Shown piece by piece: positions 1-9,213 of a stretch of 64,000 bases of DNA. The DNA comes from Polaribacter sp. IC073. Lineage in GTDB: Bacteria; Bacteroidota; Bacteroidia; Flavobacteriales; Flavobacteriaceae. The stretch lies in NCBI RefSeq assembly GCF_007997075.1, contig NZ_VORS01000003.1, positions 248,001 to 312,000 of the forward strand, written 5' to 3'. The position numbers were made by a program, and so were the translations under genes. Position 1 is the first letter of the stretch. Each line of letters begins with the position of its first letter. The notes under the pieces are model-generated. The model searched no databases. It had not been told where the DNA came from and was given only the letters and a program-made list of their open reading frames with translations.

Positions 1-114
1 GGAATTATCCTTTTTGGTGTTTTAATGATGCTTGGAATTAAACTTTACAAAAAGATTCGTGAGAAGAAGTCTTGGGAAAAAGCCGAAAAAGAGGATCTAG
101 AAGAAAAAGAGTAA
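1..114 (+). CDS. C-terminal end of a membrane-anchored protein (partial)
   Basis: Frame 1 is open from the first base to a TAA at 112-114 and gives about 37 residues. They start with a hydrophobic stretch (GIILFGVLMMLGI) and end in a highly charged Lys/Glu tail. This looks like a last transmembrane helix followed by a short cytoplasmic tail. The rest of the gene lies to the left of the window, so the family cannot be named. The stop is followed by short direct repeats of a CAGTTTA-like word (about 116-146). Confidence 0.55.
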   Translation, partial: GIILFGVLMMLGIKLYKKIREKKSWEKAEKEDLEEKE

Positions 115-185
115 ACAGTTTACAGTTTACAGTGGCGGTTTACAGTGAGTAACTCTTACTAAAAACGGCTACTACAAACTAAAAT

Positions 186-803
186 TTAACTTCTTATACT
201 CTGCTCAAACGGAATTCTATTCACAATAGACCTACCAAGAGTCACTTCATCTGCATACTCTAATTCATCACCCACAGAAATTCCACGTGCAATTGTAGAC
301 GTAGTAATTTCAAATTTCTCTATTTGTTTAAAAATATAGAAATTAGTGGTATCACCTTCCATGGTAGAACTTAACGCAAAAATTAATTCTTTAATTTCTC
401 CGTTTCCAACTTTATTGACTAAAGATTCTATTTGTAAATTTTGAGGCCCAATTCCTTCAATAGGAGAAATTTTACCACCTAAAACATGGTACAATCCTTG
501 GTATTGAGAAGTGCTTTCAATTGCCATTACGTCTCTAATATCTTCTACAACACAAACAATATCTGCGTTTCTTCTAGGATTCTGACAAATATCACACAAT
601 AGCGTATCTGAAATATTATGGCATTTTTCACAGGTCTTAACGTCGTTTCTTAAATGCAACAAAGCTTCAGACAAATACTTTGTATGATCTGTTGGCTGCT
701 TCAATAAATGCAATACCAAACGCAACGCAGTTCGTTTACCAATTCCTGGCAAACGTGAAACTTCATTCACAGCATTTTCTAATAATTTCGATGAAAAATC
801 CAT
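186..803 (-). CDS. recR: Recombination mediator RecR
   Basis: RecR works with RecO (and RecF) to load RecA on gapped single-stranded DNA. The 205-residue product has the normal length and order of parts: a helix-hairpin-helix region at about 10-30 ([13 protein letters not shown]), a four-cysteine zinc site (C58, C61, C70, C73) and a Toprim domain from about residue 82 (VCVVEDIRD). The ATG at 803 directly precedes the conserved N-terminus. It stands alone on the minus strand, divergent from the symporter gene at 943. Confidence 0.96.
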   Translation of the reverse strand: MDFSSKLLENAVNEVSRLPGIGKRTALRLVLHLLKQPTDHTKYLSEALLHLRNDVKTCEKCHNISDTLLCDICQNPRRNADIVCVVEDIRDVMAIESTSQYQGLYHVLGGKISPIEGIGPQNLQIESLVNKVGNGEIKELIFALSSTMEGDTTNFYIFKQIEKFEITTSTIARGISVGDELEYADEVTLGRSIVNRIPFEQSIRS

Positions 804-942
804 AACTGCAAATTTAAGTTATTATAGAGAAAAGAACATAGAAATTATAAAAAAGACTTATTTGCATTTCTCTTTTCTTTTCCCGCATTTCTATTCTGCA
901 AAAATCCTATATTCGTGCATCAAAAAATCATAAACCTAAAGA

Positions 943-2373
943 ATGCAACCTCTTCATATTATTATCTTAATTATTGCTTATTTTTCTGTTCTCATGTTAA
1001 TTTCTTACATCACAGGAAAATCTGCAGACAATAAAACTTTTTTTAAAGCAGACAATTCTTCACCCTGGTATTTGGTTGCTTTTGGTATGATTGGCGCATC
1101 TCTTTCTGGTGTTACTTTTATTTCTGTTCCTGGTTGGGTAGAAGGGCAAAATATGAGTTATTTTCAAATGGTTTTAGGGTATGTTGTTGGGTATGCCGTG
1201 ATTGGTTTGGTCTTACTTCCGCTCTATTATCGATTAAACTTAACATCTATCTATACTTATTTAGAAGATCGATTTGGCTCCTATTCTTATAAAACTGGTG
1301 CAAGTTTCTTTTTACTTTCGAGAACAATTGGTGCTGCTTTTAGACTCTTTTTAGTGGCAAATGTGTTGCAGTTATTATTATTTGATAGCTATGGCGTTCC
1401 GTTTTGGGTAACCGTTTCTATCACTATTTTATTAATTTGGCTATACACTTTTAAAGGAGGAATTAAAACCATTGTTTGGACAGATACATTACAAACCTTA
1501 TTTATGTTGATTGCTGTTGGCGTTTGTATTTATACAATTTCCGATGAACTAGAAATTAGCAATATCTTTTCTTACGTTGTAGACAGCGAATTGTCTAAAA
1601 CATTCTTTTTTGACGATGTAAATGCTGGTAATTATTTCTGGAAACGTTTTCTTGCAGGTGCTTTTGTTGCTATTGTTATGACAGGTTTAGACCAAGACAT
1701 GATGCAAAAAAACCTGACGTGTAGAAACTTAAAAGATGCGCAAAAAAATATGTTTTGGTTTACAATTGTGCTCGTAATCGTTAATTTTTTCTTTTTAGCT
1801 TTAGGCGTTTTATTAACAGATTATGCTCAGAAAAACGGAATAGACGCACATAAAGACGAACTTTTTCCAATAATTGCAACCAAAGGAACTTTAGGTTTGG
1901 CTACTGCTATTTTCTTTTTACTTGGTTTAATAGCAGCTGCATATTCAAGTGCAGATTCTGCTTTAACTTCTTTAACCACTTCTTTTAGTATCGATATTTT
2001 AGAGATTGATAAAAAGAAAGACAAAAAAGTGCAAGAGAAAATAAGGAAGAGAATCCATATCCTTTTCTCATTTATATTAATAGCAACTATTCTTGTTTTT
2101 AAATATTTTATTGCGGATGAAAGTGTTATTGCAAAAATATTTACGTTTGCTAATTATACCTACGGCCCTCTATTAGGTTTGTATGCTTTTGGCTTATTTA
2201 CCAAGATAAACGTAAAAGACAAAATGGTGCCTTTTATTTGTTTAGCTTCTCCGTTTCTTACGTATTTTGTAAATTATTTAGCTTTAGAACATGCTGGTTT
2301 CGATTTCGGGTTTTCACTACTAATATTAAACGGCTGTATCACCTTTTTTGGTTTGTATCTATTTAAGAAATAA
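943..2373 (+). CDS. Sodium:solute symporter (SSS family)
   Basis: This 476-residue polytopic inner-membrane protein has about a dozen hydrophobic helices. Family signatures seen are the N-terminal core (VAFGMIGASLSGVTFISVPG), the GLIAAAYSSADSALTSL segment near residue 330, which resembles the Na+-binding TM8 of SSS proteins, and a charged cytoplasmic loop (about 350-368). SSS members couple Na+ entry to uptake of sugars, amino acids, carboxylates or vitamins. The substrate cannot be read from sequence. It is monocistronic, 139 bp from the divergent recR. Confidence 0.9.
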   Translation: MQPLHIIILIIAYFSVLMLISYITGKSADNKTFFKADNSSPWYLVAFGMIGASLSGVTFISVPGWVEGQNMSYFQMVLGYVVGYAVIGLVLLPLYYRLNLTSIYTYLEDRFGSYSYKTGASFFLLSRTIGAAFRLFLVANVLQLLLFDSYGVPFWVTVSITILLIWLYTFKGGIKTIVWTDTLQTLFMLIAVGVCIYTISDELEISNIFSYVVDSELSKTFFFDDVNAGNYFWKRFLAGAFVAIVMTGLDQDMMQKNLTCRNLKDAQKNMFWFTIVLVIVNFFFLALGVLLTDYAQKNGIDAHKDELFPIIATKGTLGLATAIFFLLGLIAAAYSSADSALTSLTTSFSIDILEIDKKKDKKVQEKIRKRIHILFSFILIATILVFKYFIADESVIAKIFTFANYTYGPLLGLYAFGLFTKINVKDKMVPFICLASPFLTYFVNYLALEHAGFDFGFSLLILNGCITFFGLYLFKK

Positions 2374-2472
2374 TATGCTTCTTTTAAACTTTAATAATAG
2401 TATAAATGATTAAAGGTAAGCAAGTAAAAAACACAACACTATTAAAGTTAAACGATAAAAAATCTCATTAAA

Positions 2473-2799
2473 ATGAATTGGATCATATTAATAATTGCAG
2501 GACTTTTTGAAGTCGCTTTTGCTACGTGTTTAGGGAAAGCAAAAGAAGCCTCTGGTTCTGAAGCAACGTATTGGTATGTTGGTTTTTTAGTATGTTTAAC
2601 AATTAGCATGCTTTTGCTTGTAAAGGCAACCCAAGAATTACCAATTGGAACTGCGTATGCTGTTTGGACTGGAATTGGTGCGGTTGGAACTGTGTTGATA
2701 GGAATTTTTCTATTCAAAGAACCTGCGACTTTTTGGCGACTTTTTTTTATGACAACCTTAATCGCTTCTATTGTTGGCTTAAAAATAGTTTCAAACTAA
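2473..2799 (+). CDS. Small multidrug resistance (SMR) exporter, Gdx/SugE-like
   Basis: At 108 residues with four hydrophobic helices this is a full-length SMR protein, a dual-topology proton-coupled exporter. The conserved helix-1 glutamate is E13 (AGLFEVAFA). The segment PIGTAYAVWTGIGAVG in the third helix is closer to the SugE/Gdx guanidinium exporters than to EmrE (family knowledge), so guanidinium export is a reasonable guess. Helix 1 differs from typical Gdx, so a quaternary-amine exporter remains possible. No guanidine riboswitch was recognised in the 99 bp upstream. Confidence 0.85.
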   Translation: MNWIILIIAGLFEVAFATCLGKAKEASGSEATYWYVGFLVCLTISMLLLVKATQELPIGTAYAVWTGIGAVGTVLIGIFLFKEPATFWRLFFMTTLIASIVGLKIVSN

Positions 2800-2828
2800 A
2801 AGAAATAGAATCTGAATAAATACATTCC

Positions 2829-4016
2829 ATGAAAAAAACGATTTCTATTATTGGTGGCGGACCTTCATCCTTACTTTTAGCGGCTTTTTTAGATACCGAA
2901 AAATTTGATGTTATCATTTATGAAAAAAATAAAACAGCGGGTAGAAAATTTCTAGTTGCAGGAAAAGGTGGTTTTAATCTTACACATTCAGAACCAATTT
3001 TAGAGTTGATTCATAAATATACTCCAGCTACTTTTTTAAAAAACTGTTTGTCATGTTTTACAAATGACGATTTTAGAGATTGGTTAAAATCTATAGGAAT
3101 CCCTACCTATATAGGAAGTAGTAAAAGAGTATATCCAGAGGAAGGAATAAAACCAATTACTGTTTTAAATACAATTCTAAATCATTTAGAAAATAAAGGA
3201 GTTGTTTTTAAATACGAACATACATTTTCTAATTGGGATGCTAATAATAAGCTCATTATAAACAACAAAATTATTTCTTCTAATTATACTGTTTTTGCTT
3301 TCGGTGGCGGAAGCTGGAAAGTAACAGGTTCAGATGGAGGTTGGATTGAAAAATTTCAACAAAAAAATATTGAAACAATCCCGTTTGAAGCCTCTAATTG
3401 TGCTTTTAAAATTGATTGGAATCTTAATTTCATTAAAGAAAACGAAGGAAATCCTTTAAAAAATAGTACAATTTCTTGTGCTGACGTAACACAAAAAGGA
3501 GAGGCTGTAATTACCCGTTTCGGCTTGGAAGGAAATGCCATTTATGGCTTAAGTCCGCAAATTAGAGAACAATTAAAAGCACAAGAGAAAGCACTTATTT
3601 ACATCGATTTTAAACCCACGTTCACTTTAGATAAGGTGAGTTCAAAAATCACAAACTCTAGCTTTAAAAACACAACTCAAATATTAAAAAAAGAACTGAA
3701 GTTAAGCAACGTACAAATAGCCTTACTAAAAAGCTACCTTACAAAAGAAGCATATTTAAATGCCGAAATATTATCAAAAAATATTAAAAAATTTCCTTTA
3801 GAAATTAATGATTTAGGCATTCTAAATGAAGCGATATCTACTGTTGGTGGTATCAGTTTAAATGCTGTTGATGCTAATTTTGAACTCCATAAACTTCAAC
3901 ATCAATTTTGTATTGGAGAAATGTTAAATTGGGATGCGCCAACTGGTGGTTACCTACTGCAAGCTTGCGCGAGTTCTGGCGTTTATCTCGCAAAACATTT
4001 CAATGAAATTGAATAA
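2829..4016 (+). CDS. NAD(P)/FAD-dependent oxidoreductase (HI0933/BaiN-type, TIGR03862-like)
   Basis: The 395-residue protein opens with a Rossmann dinucleotide site (IIGGGPSSLLLAAFLD, about 6-21), followed by GRKFLVAGKGGFNLTHSE, the signature of the HI0933 flavoprotein family. The C-terminal part (VGGISLN, then GEMLNWDAPTGGYLLQ) closes the FAD domain as in that family. Members bind FAD; the physiological substrate is unknown for most. The gene follows the SMR gene by 29 bp and may be co-transcribed. No signal peptide is seen, so it is cytoplasmic. Confidence 0.88.
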   Translation: MKKTISIIGGGPSSLLLAAFLDTEKFDVIIYEKNKTAGRKFLVAGKGGFNLTHSEPILELIHKYTPATFLKNCLSCFTNDDFRDWLKSIGIPTYIGSSKRVYPEEGIKPITVLNTILNHLENKGVVFKYEHTFSNWDANNKLIINNKIISSNYTVFAFGGGSWKVTGSDGGWIEKFQQKNIETIPFEASNCAFKIDWNLNFIKENEGNPLKNSTISCADVTQKGEAVITRFGLEGNAIYGLSPQIREQLKAQEKALIYIDFKPTFTLDKVSSKITNSSFKNTTQILKKELKLSNVQIALLKSYLTKEAYLNAEILSKNIKKFPLEINDLGILNEAISTVGGISLNAVDANFELHKLQHQFCIGEMLNWDAPTGGYLLQACASSGVYLAKHFNEIE

Positions 4017-4084
4017 AAAACTACCTTTTAGTATGTTTATACTCTTAAAATATTCTGTATTTTTACTCTACACAAACAAACTAA

Positions 4085-4732
4085 ATGTCTAAAGACCTAT
4101 CAAATTATCGTAAATCTTACGAAAAACAAGAACTTTTAGAAAGCAATTGTCCGGAAAACCCAATGGAATTATTTCAAACTTGGTTTAGAAATGCAGATGA
4201 TTCTGAAATGGTAGATGAAACCAACGCCATGAATATTGCTACTATTGGTGCAGATGGTTTCCCTAAAAATAGAATCGTTTTATTAAAGAAATTTACTTGG
4301 GAAGGTTTTATTTTCTACACGAATTACAACTCAGAGAAAGGAAAAGCTATTGAAGACAATAATAACATTTGCTTGTCTTTCTTTTGGCCTGCTCTAGAAC
4401 AGCAAATTATTATTAAAGGAATTGCAGAAAAACAAGCAGAAAATTTATCTGATGGTTATTTTGAATCGAGACCAGACGGAAGCAAATTAGGCGCTTGGGC
4501 TTCTAACCAAAGTACTGTGGTTGCTTCTAGAAATGAATTGGAAGAAAGTTTAGCATCCTTTGAAAACGATTTTAGAGGAAAAGAAATTATAAGGCCAAAA
4601 CATTGGGGCGGTTATTTAGTGAAACCAATTTCTATCGAATTCTGGCAGGGGAGACCAAATAGATTACACGATAGAATTAGATATCATTTAGCTGAAGATT
4701 TTTCTTGGAAAATTGAACGATTAGCGCCATAA
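4085..4732 (+). CDS. pdxH: Pyridoxamine/pyridoxine 5'-phosphate oxidase
   Basis: PdxH oxidises PNP or PMP to pyridoxal 5'-phosphate using FMN and O2. The 215-residue protein has the normal length, FMN-binding segments (NRIVLLKKF; FFWPALEQQ; GAWASNQS) and the C-terminal family signature IEFWQGRPNRLHDR. The ATG at 4085 gives the usual N-terminus (LSNYRKSYEKQEL). It precedes the SixA-like gene by 35 bp on the same strand. Confidence 0.95.
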   Translation: MSKDLSNYRKSYEKQELLESNCPENPMELFQTWFRNADDSEMVDETNAMNIATIGADGFPKNRIVLLKKFTWEGFIFYTNYNSEKGKAIEDNNNICLSFFWPALEQQIIIKGIAEKQAENLSDGYFESRPDGSKLGAWASNQSTVVASRNELEESLASFENDFRGKEIIRPKHWGGYLVKPISIEFWQGRPNRLHDRIRYHLAEDFSWKIERLAP

Positions 4733-4767
4733 ATATTTATATTTACCCGATACAATTAAAAAATTAA

Positions 4768-5256
4768 ATGAAAACACTCTACATTGTTAGACATGCTAAA
4801 TCTTCTTGGGAATATAAAGGAATAGAAGATATTGACAGACCTTTAAAAAAGCGTGGTATTAAAGATGCTCATTTAATGTCTAAAGTTTTGTCTAAAAAAA
4901 TGGATAAACCAGATGTATTTATAACAAGTAGCGCTAACAGAGCACTACATACAGCTGTTATTTTTTGCGAAAACTTTGGTTTTCCGCATGCAAATCTTCA
5001 AATTAAAAGACAACTTTATAGTTTTAGTGATGGTTATTTGGTAAAAACCGTAAATGCTTTAGATGACGGATTTAGTTCTGCAATTATCTTTAGTCACGAT
5101 CATGGTATCAATACATTTGTGAATGAGTTTGGAAACAAACCTTTAGCACACGTGCCAACTTGTGGTGTTATTGCATTACAGTTTGAAGAAAAACACTGGA
5201 AAAACATCCGAAGAGGAAAAACTATTATGGTAGAATTTCCTAAAAACCATAAATAA
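4768..5256 (+). CDS. SixA-like histidine phosphatase
   Basis: The 162-residue protein begins with the phosphoglycerate-mutase-like catalytic motif LYIVRHAKSSWE, where H9 would be phosphorylated. The second catalytic His is probably in IFSHDHGIN. This matches the short SixA branch, which removes phosphate from phosphohistidine in signalling or sugar-transport proteins. The substrate here is unknown. It is followed after 6 bp by the Ppx/GppA gene, a pairing that suggests a joint phosphate or polyphosphate role (inference). Confidence 0.87.
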   Translation: MKTLYIVRHAKSSWEYKGIEDIDRPLKKRGIKDAHLMSKVLSKKMDKPDVFITSSANRALHTAVIFCENFGFPHANLQIKRQLYSFSDGYLVKTVNALDDGFSSAIIFSHDHGINTFVNEFGNKPLAHVPTCGVIALQFEEKHWKNIRRGKTIMVEFPKNHK

Positions 5257-5262
5257 AGTATT

Positions 5263-6162
5263 TTGTTAGAAATAAAAAAATTCGCGGCAATTGATATTGG
5301 TTCTAATGCAATTAGACTCCTCATTTCAAACGTAATTGTTTCTGAAGATAGAGAGCCTCAATTTAAAAAATCTTCCTTAGTGCGTGTGCCTATTCGTTTG
5401 GGTGCAGACGTATTTGTTAATGAAGGCATTATTAGTGATGCTAATATTACCAGAATGGTAAATGCCATGGAAGCTTTTAAATTATTAATGAATGTGCATG
5501 GTGTTGAAAAATACAAAGCCTGCGCAACTTCTGCAATGAGAGAAGCTTCAAATGGACTTGAAGTTACCGAAGAAATTTTATCTAAAACAGGTGTAAAAAT
5601 TGATGTTATTGGGGGTAAAGAAGAAGCTGCCATTATATCTTCTACCGATTTAAACGAATTAATAGAAGGTGATAATTCTTATTTATATGTAGACGTTGGT
5701 GGAGGAAGCACAGAATTTACTTTATTTTCTAAAGGAGAGATTATAAGTTCTAAATCTTTTAAAATGGGTACCGTTCGTCTTTTAAGCAATAAAAAATCTG
5801 TCAATAAAGAAATATTTGCGAACGTAGAAAAATGGATTAAAAAGAATACCAAAGATTTAAAAAGAGTTTCCTTAATTGGTTCTGGTGGAAACATTAACAA
5901 AATATTTAAAATGTCTGGTAGAGCAGAAGGAAAACCTATTTCTTTTATTTATCTAAATGCTCAATATCAATTTTTAAAGAACATGAGTTATGATGATAGA
6001 ATTTCTGAATTAAGTTTAAATCCCGATAGAGCAGACGTTATTATACCAGCTACTAAAATTTATTTATCGGCAATGAAATGGAGTGGCGCGAGAAAAATTT
6101 ATGTCCCTAAAATTGGTCTTTCAGACGGAATTATTAAGACTTTATATTACAATGCTTTATAA
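5263..6162 (+). CDS. Ppx/GppA exopolyphosphatase-family phosphatase
   Basis: The 299-residue protein has the ASKHA-type N-terminal phosphate site (AAIDIGSNAIRLLIS), a second phosphate loop (LYVDVGGGSTEFTLF) and the RLGADVF segment of the Ppx/GppA family. It lacks the long C-terminal HD-like region of E. coli Ppx, as short bacterial members do. The best start is a TTG at 5263; no upstream ATG fits the frame. It hydrolyses polyphosphate or pppGpp; which one cannot be told from sequence. Six bases separate it from the SixA-like gene. Confidence 0.9.
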   Translation: MLEIKKFAAIDIGSNAIRLLISNVIVSEDREPQFKKSSLVRVPIRLGADVFVNEGIISDANITRMVNAMEAFKLLMNVHGVEKYKACATSAMREASNGLEVTEEILSKTGVKIDVIGGKEEAAIISSTDLNELIEGDNSYLYVDVGGGSTEFTLFSKGEIISSKSFKMGTVRLLSNKKSVNKEIFANVEKWIKKNTKDLKRVSLIGSGGNINKIFKMSGRAEGKPISFIYLNAQYQFLKNMSYDDRISELSLNPDRADVIIPATKIYLSAMKWSGARKIYVPKIGLSDGIIKTLYYNAL

Positions 6163-6193
6163 CATTTTTATTGAACCAACTCCTTTTAATAAT

Positions 6194-7210
6194 TTATTTT
6201 AAATGATTGTTTACAAGCGAATTAAACACCTCACTCTCATTATTAAGAAAAGAAGTCTCAATTGGTAAATAAGATAAATTAGCTACAAGCTCCACCAACC
6301 TTACATAATCTTTTTCTGTAGTTAAAATTATTTTATTAGAAGATTTCATTCCATCAAATTTTGCTTTAATTTCTACGATTTCATTTTCTGAAAAGTGATG
6401 ATGATCTGCATATTTTAAATGCTGAAACTTTACCTGCAAACTTTCTAAATAATCTAATAACGGCGAAGGATTTGCTATTCCCGTAATTAATAAAACTTCA
6501 AAATCTTTTAATGCTGAAGTAGGAATTTCTAACGAACCTAAAACTTTATCAGCATATGCAATAGCCGTAAAAAAAACTTTTTTATTGAATATACTTAGTT
6601 TTAATTTTATAACGTCTTGTTCTTTTTTAGACAAATTATGAGGACATTTAGTAACCAAAATAACCTGTGCTCTATTAGCTCCTTGCCTACGCTCTCTTAA
6701 ATTTCCCGTTGGTAATAGAAAGTCGTCAACAAATAAATCATCATATTTAGTAAGTAAAATATAAAAACTTCCTTTTACTTTCCGATGTTGAAAAGCATCG
6801 TCTAATAAAATAACATCTGGTTTAATCTTAGAAATTAGCTTTGTAATACCTGCTACTCTATTTGCATCTACAGCAACATTTATATTCTTAAACTTATTAA
6901 AATATTGCATAGGTTCATCCCCTACATCTGCAGCAGCATGGGTCTTATTTAACAAAACAAAACCAGTTGTTTTTCTTTTGTAACCTCTACTTAAAACGGC
7001 TGTTTTATAAGTATCTTTTAATAACCGAATTAAATATTCTATTTGTGGTGTTTTTCCTGTTCCGCCAACACTTAAATTACCAACTATAATTACAGGAATT
7101 TTAAATGATGTTTCTTTAAAAACACCAATATTAAAAAACAAATTACGAATTCTAGTAACAAAGTCGTACAAAATTGCAAACGGAAAGAGTAAAAAACGAA
7201 GTACTTTCAT
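6194..7210 (-). CDS. lpxK: Tetraacyldisaccharide 4'-kinase
   Basis: LpxK phosphorylates the 4' position of the lipid A precursor at the cytoplasmic face of the inner membrane. The 338-residue protein has an N-terminal hydrophobic anchor (about 1-30), the P-loop GNLSVGGTGKTP (44-55), the VLSRGYKRKT segment typical of LpxK and DVILLDDAFQHRKV (catalytic Asp region). It converges with ppx and diverges from the Nif3 gene 53 bp away. Its presence confirms a Gram-negative lipid A outer membrane. Confidence 0.95.
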   Translation of the reverse strand: MKVLRFLLFPFAILYDFVTRIRNLFFNIGVFKETSFKIPVIIVGNLSVGGTGKTPQIEYLIRLLKDTYKTAVLSRGYKRKTTGFVLLNKTHAAADVGDEPMQYFNKFKNINVAVDANRVAGITKLISKIKPDVILLDDAFQHRKVKGSFYILLTKYDDLFVDDFLLPTGNLRERRQGANRAQVILVTKCPHNLSKKEQDVIKLKLSIFNKKVFFTAIAYADKVLGSLEIPTSALKDFEVLLITGIANPSPLLDYLESLQVKFQHLKYADHHHFSENEIVEIKAKFDGMKSSNKIILTTEKDYVRLVELVANLSYLPIETSFLNNESEVFNSLVNNHLK

Positions 7211-7263
7211 TGTGGTAAAAATACATTAAAAATGTTAACTTTGGTTTTAGAAAAGAAAATCGA

Positions 7264-8358
7264 ATGAAGATAAAAGAAGTAACAAATTATTTAGAAGAGT
7301 TGGCTCCTTTAAATTATGCTGAAGATTTTGATAATGTTGGTTTATTAGTAGGAAATTACGCTACAGAAGTCACGGGTGTACTGGTTGCCTTAGATACCTT
7401 AGAACAAACGGTAGAGGAAGCGATTGTTAAACATTGTAATTTAATCGTTAGTTTTCATCCGATTATTTTTGGCGGATTAAAAAAACTAAATGGCAATTCT
7501 TATGTAGAAAGAGTCGTTTTAAAAGCAATAAAAAATGACATTGCTATTTACGCTACACATACCGCATTAGACAACTCTAAAAATGGGGTTTCTGCAAAAA
7601 TGTGTGAAGTTCTTGGTTTAGAAAACACTAAAGTTTTAATTCCTAAAAAAGGAATCATAAAAAAGCTAACCACTTTTGTACCTACACAAAACGCCGAAGA
7701 ACTAAGAAATGCGCTTTTTACAGCAGGTGCGGGGAATATAGGCAATTATGACCAATGCTCCTTTAATATAATTGGTGAAGGGACTTTTAGAGGCAATGAA
7801 CATTCGAACCCTGTTATTGGAGAAAAAGGCAAATTGCATACAGAAAAAGAAACAAGAATTAGTGTTATTTTTGAAAGTAAAAACGAGGCTTCTATATTAA
7901 AAGCGCTAAAAGAACGGCATCCTTATGAAGAAGTTGCGTATGAATTAATTACCACAGAAAACGTACATCAAGATATTGGGTTGGGAATGATTGGCGAACT
8001 TCCGAAAGAAATGAATGAGAAAGATTTCTTACGCTTTCTAAAAGAAACCATGAAGACAGACTGTGTTCGTTATTCAGAACTGCTTCATAAAAAAATAAAA
8101 AAAGTCGCAGTTTTAGGCGGTTCTGGTAGTTTTGCCATTTCTAACTCAAAAAGAGCGGGTGCAGACGCATATGTGAGTGCAGATTTTAAATATCATGATT
8201 TTTTTAAGGCTGAAAAAAGCATCCTATTGGCAGATATTGGTCATTATGAGAGCGAACAGTTTACAAAAAACCTTTTGGTAGACTATCTTACGAAAAAATT
8301 TAGTAATTTTGCAGTCATTTTATCAGAAAAAAGTACAAATCCAATTTATTACATATAA
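7264..8358 (+). CDS. Nif3-like dinuclear metal centre hexameric protein
   Basis: The 364-residue product matches the Nif3/YqfO family: an N-terminal half with NYAEDFDNVGLLVG and SFHPIIFGGLKKL, the metal-binding ATHTALDN, an inserted PII/CutA-like domain (about 130-235), and the C-terminal GGSGSFAI plus metal ligands in LADIGHYESE. Homologues bind two metal ions and form hexameric toroids. They are often labelled GTP cyclohydrolase I type 2, a role that is not settled. It is followed after 2 bp by the coiled-coil gene at 8361, a pairing conserved in many Bacteroidota (recollection). Confidence 0.92.
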   Translation: MKIKEVTNYLEELAPLNYAEDFDNVGLLVGNYATEVTGVLVALDTLEQTVEEAIVKHCNLIVSFHPIIFGGLKKLNGNSYVERVVLKAIKNDIAIYATHTALDNSKNGVSAKMCEVLGLENTKVLIPKKGIIKKLTTFVPTQNAEELRNALFTAGAGNIGNYDQCSFNIIGEGTFRGNEHSNPVIGEKGKLHTEKETRISVIFESKNEASILKALKERHPYEEVAYELITTENVHQDIGLGMIGELPKEMNEKDFLRFLKETMKTDCVRYSELLHKKIKKVAVLGGSGSFAISNSKRAGADAYVSADFKYHDFFKAEKSILLADIGHYESEQFTKNLLVDYLTKKFSNFAVILSEKSTNPIYYI

Positions 8359-8360
8359 AC

Positions 8361-9134
8361 ATGGCAAAGAAGAAAGAAATTTCAGTAGAGCAAAAATTAA
8401 GAGCATTGTATGACCTACAATTAATAGACTCTAGAATTGATGAAATTAGAAACGTTAGAGGTGAATTGCCTTTAGAGGTTGAAGATTTAGAGGATGAAGT
8501 TGCCGGATTAAATACCCGTATTTCTAATTTAGCCGAAGATGCTGCTAATTTAGAAACAGAAATCAACAATAAAAAACAGGCAATCGAAGATTCTAAAGTT
8601 TTGATGACGAAATATGATGAGCAACAAAAAAATGTTAGAAATAACAGAGAATTTGACTCATTATCTAAAGAAATCGAATTTCAAGATTTAGAAATTCAAT
8701 TGGCTGAAAAAAGAATTAACGAGTACAAAGCTAAAATTGCTCAAAAAAATGAAGTTATTGACGGAACTAAAGAAAAATTAGAGAAGCAAGACAAGCATTT
8801 AGGTCATAAAAAAGCTGAGTTAGACGCAATTTTAAAAGAAACTGAAAAGGAAGAAAAACTTTTAGGAGAAAAATCTGAAGAGTTTGCGAAGACCTTAGAT
8901 GCACATTTATACGCTGCTTATACAAGAATTAGAACTAAAGTTAAAAATGGTTTGGCTGTAGTTGCTATTGAAAGAGGTGCTTCTGGAGGTTCTTACTTTA
9001 CAATACCACCGCAAGTTCAATTAGAAATTGCAAACAGAAAAAAGATAACAATTGACGAGCATAGTGGACGTATCTTAGTTGATGCTGCATTGGCTGAAGA
9101 GGAGAAAGAAAAAATGGATAAGTTATTTTCTTAA
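8361..9134 (+). CDS. C4-type zinc-ribbon family coiled-coil protein lacking its cysteines
   Basis: The 257-residue protein consists of a long coiled coil (about 10-175) and a C-terminal domain lined up with the zinc-ribbon domain of the COG1579 family. The family pattern around the ribbon is kept (GGSYFTIPPQ, then HSGRILVD), but the positions normally held by two CxxC pairs are Ala/Ser/Glu/His. The protein has no cysteine at all in this region, so it should not bind zinc in the usual way. It lies 2 bp after the Nif3-like gene and is followed by a strong terminator. Function unknown; a role in nucleic-acid handling has been suggested for the family. Confidence 0.85.
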   Translation: MAKKKEISVEQKLRALYDLQLIDSRIDEIRNVRGELPLEVEDLEDEVAGLNTRISNLAEDAANLETEINNKKQAIEDSKVLMTKYDEQQKNVRNNREFDSLSKEIEFQDLEIQLAEKRINEYKAKIAQKNEVIDGTKEKLEKQDKHLGHKKAELDAILKETEKEEKLLGEKSEEFAKTLDAHLYAAYTRIRTKVKNGLAVVAIERGASGGSYFTIPPQVQLEIANRKKITIDEHSGRILVDAALAEEEKEKMDKLFS

Positions 9135-9152
9135 TCTTTTACAATATTTCAT

Positions 9153-9188
9153 AAAAAAAACTCGAAGCTTAGCTTCGAGTTTTTTTTT
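9153..9188. terminator. Bidirectional intrinsic terminator
   Basis: The inverted repeat CTCGAAGC-tta-GCTTCGAG (9161-9179) is flanked by an A-run on the left and a T-run on the right. It sits between two converging genes (the coiled-coil gene at 8361 and the DUF349 gene at 9214), so it can end transcripts from both sides. Confidence 0.9.
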
Positions 9189-9213
9189 GTCTTTATTATT
9201 TTATCTGATACAA

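Noticed and set aside
2400-2472. Guanidine riboswitch upstream of the SMR gene
   Set aside because: The gap is short and AT-rich and I could not find the paired helices or conserved loops of any guanidine riboswitch class.
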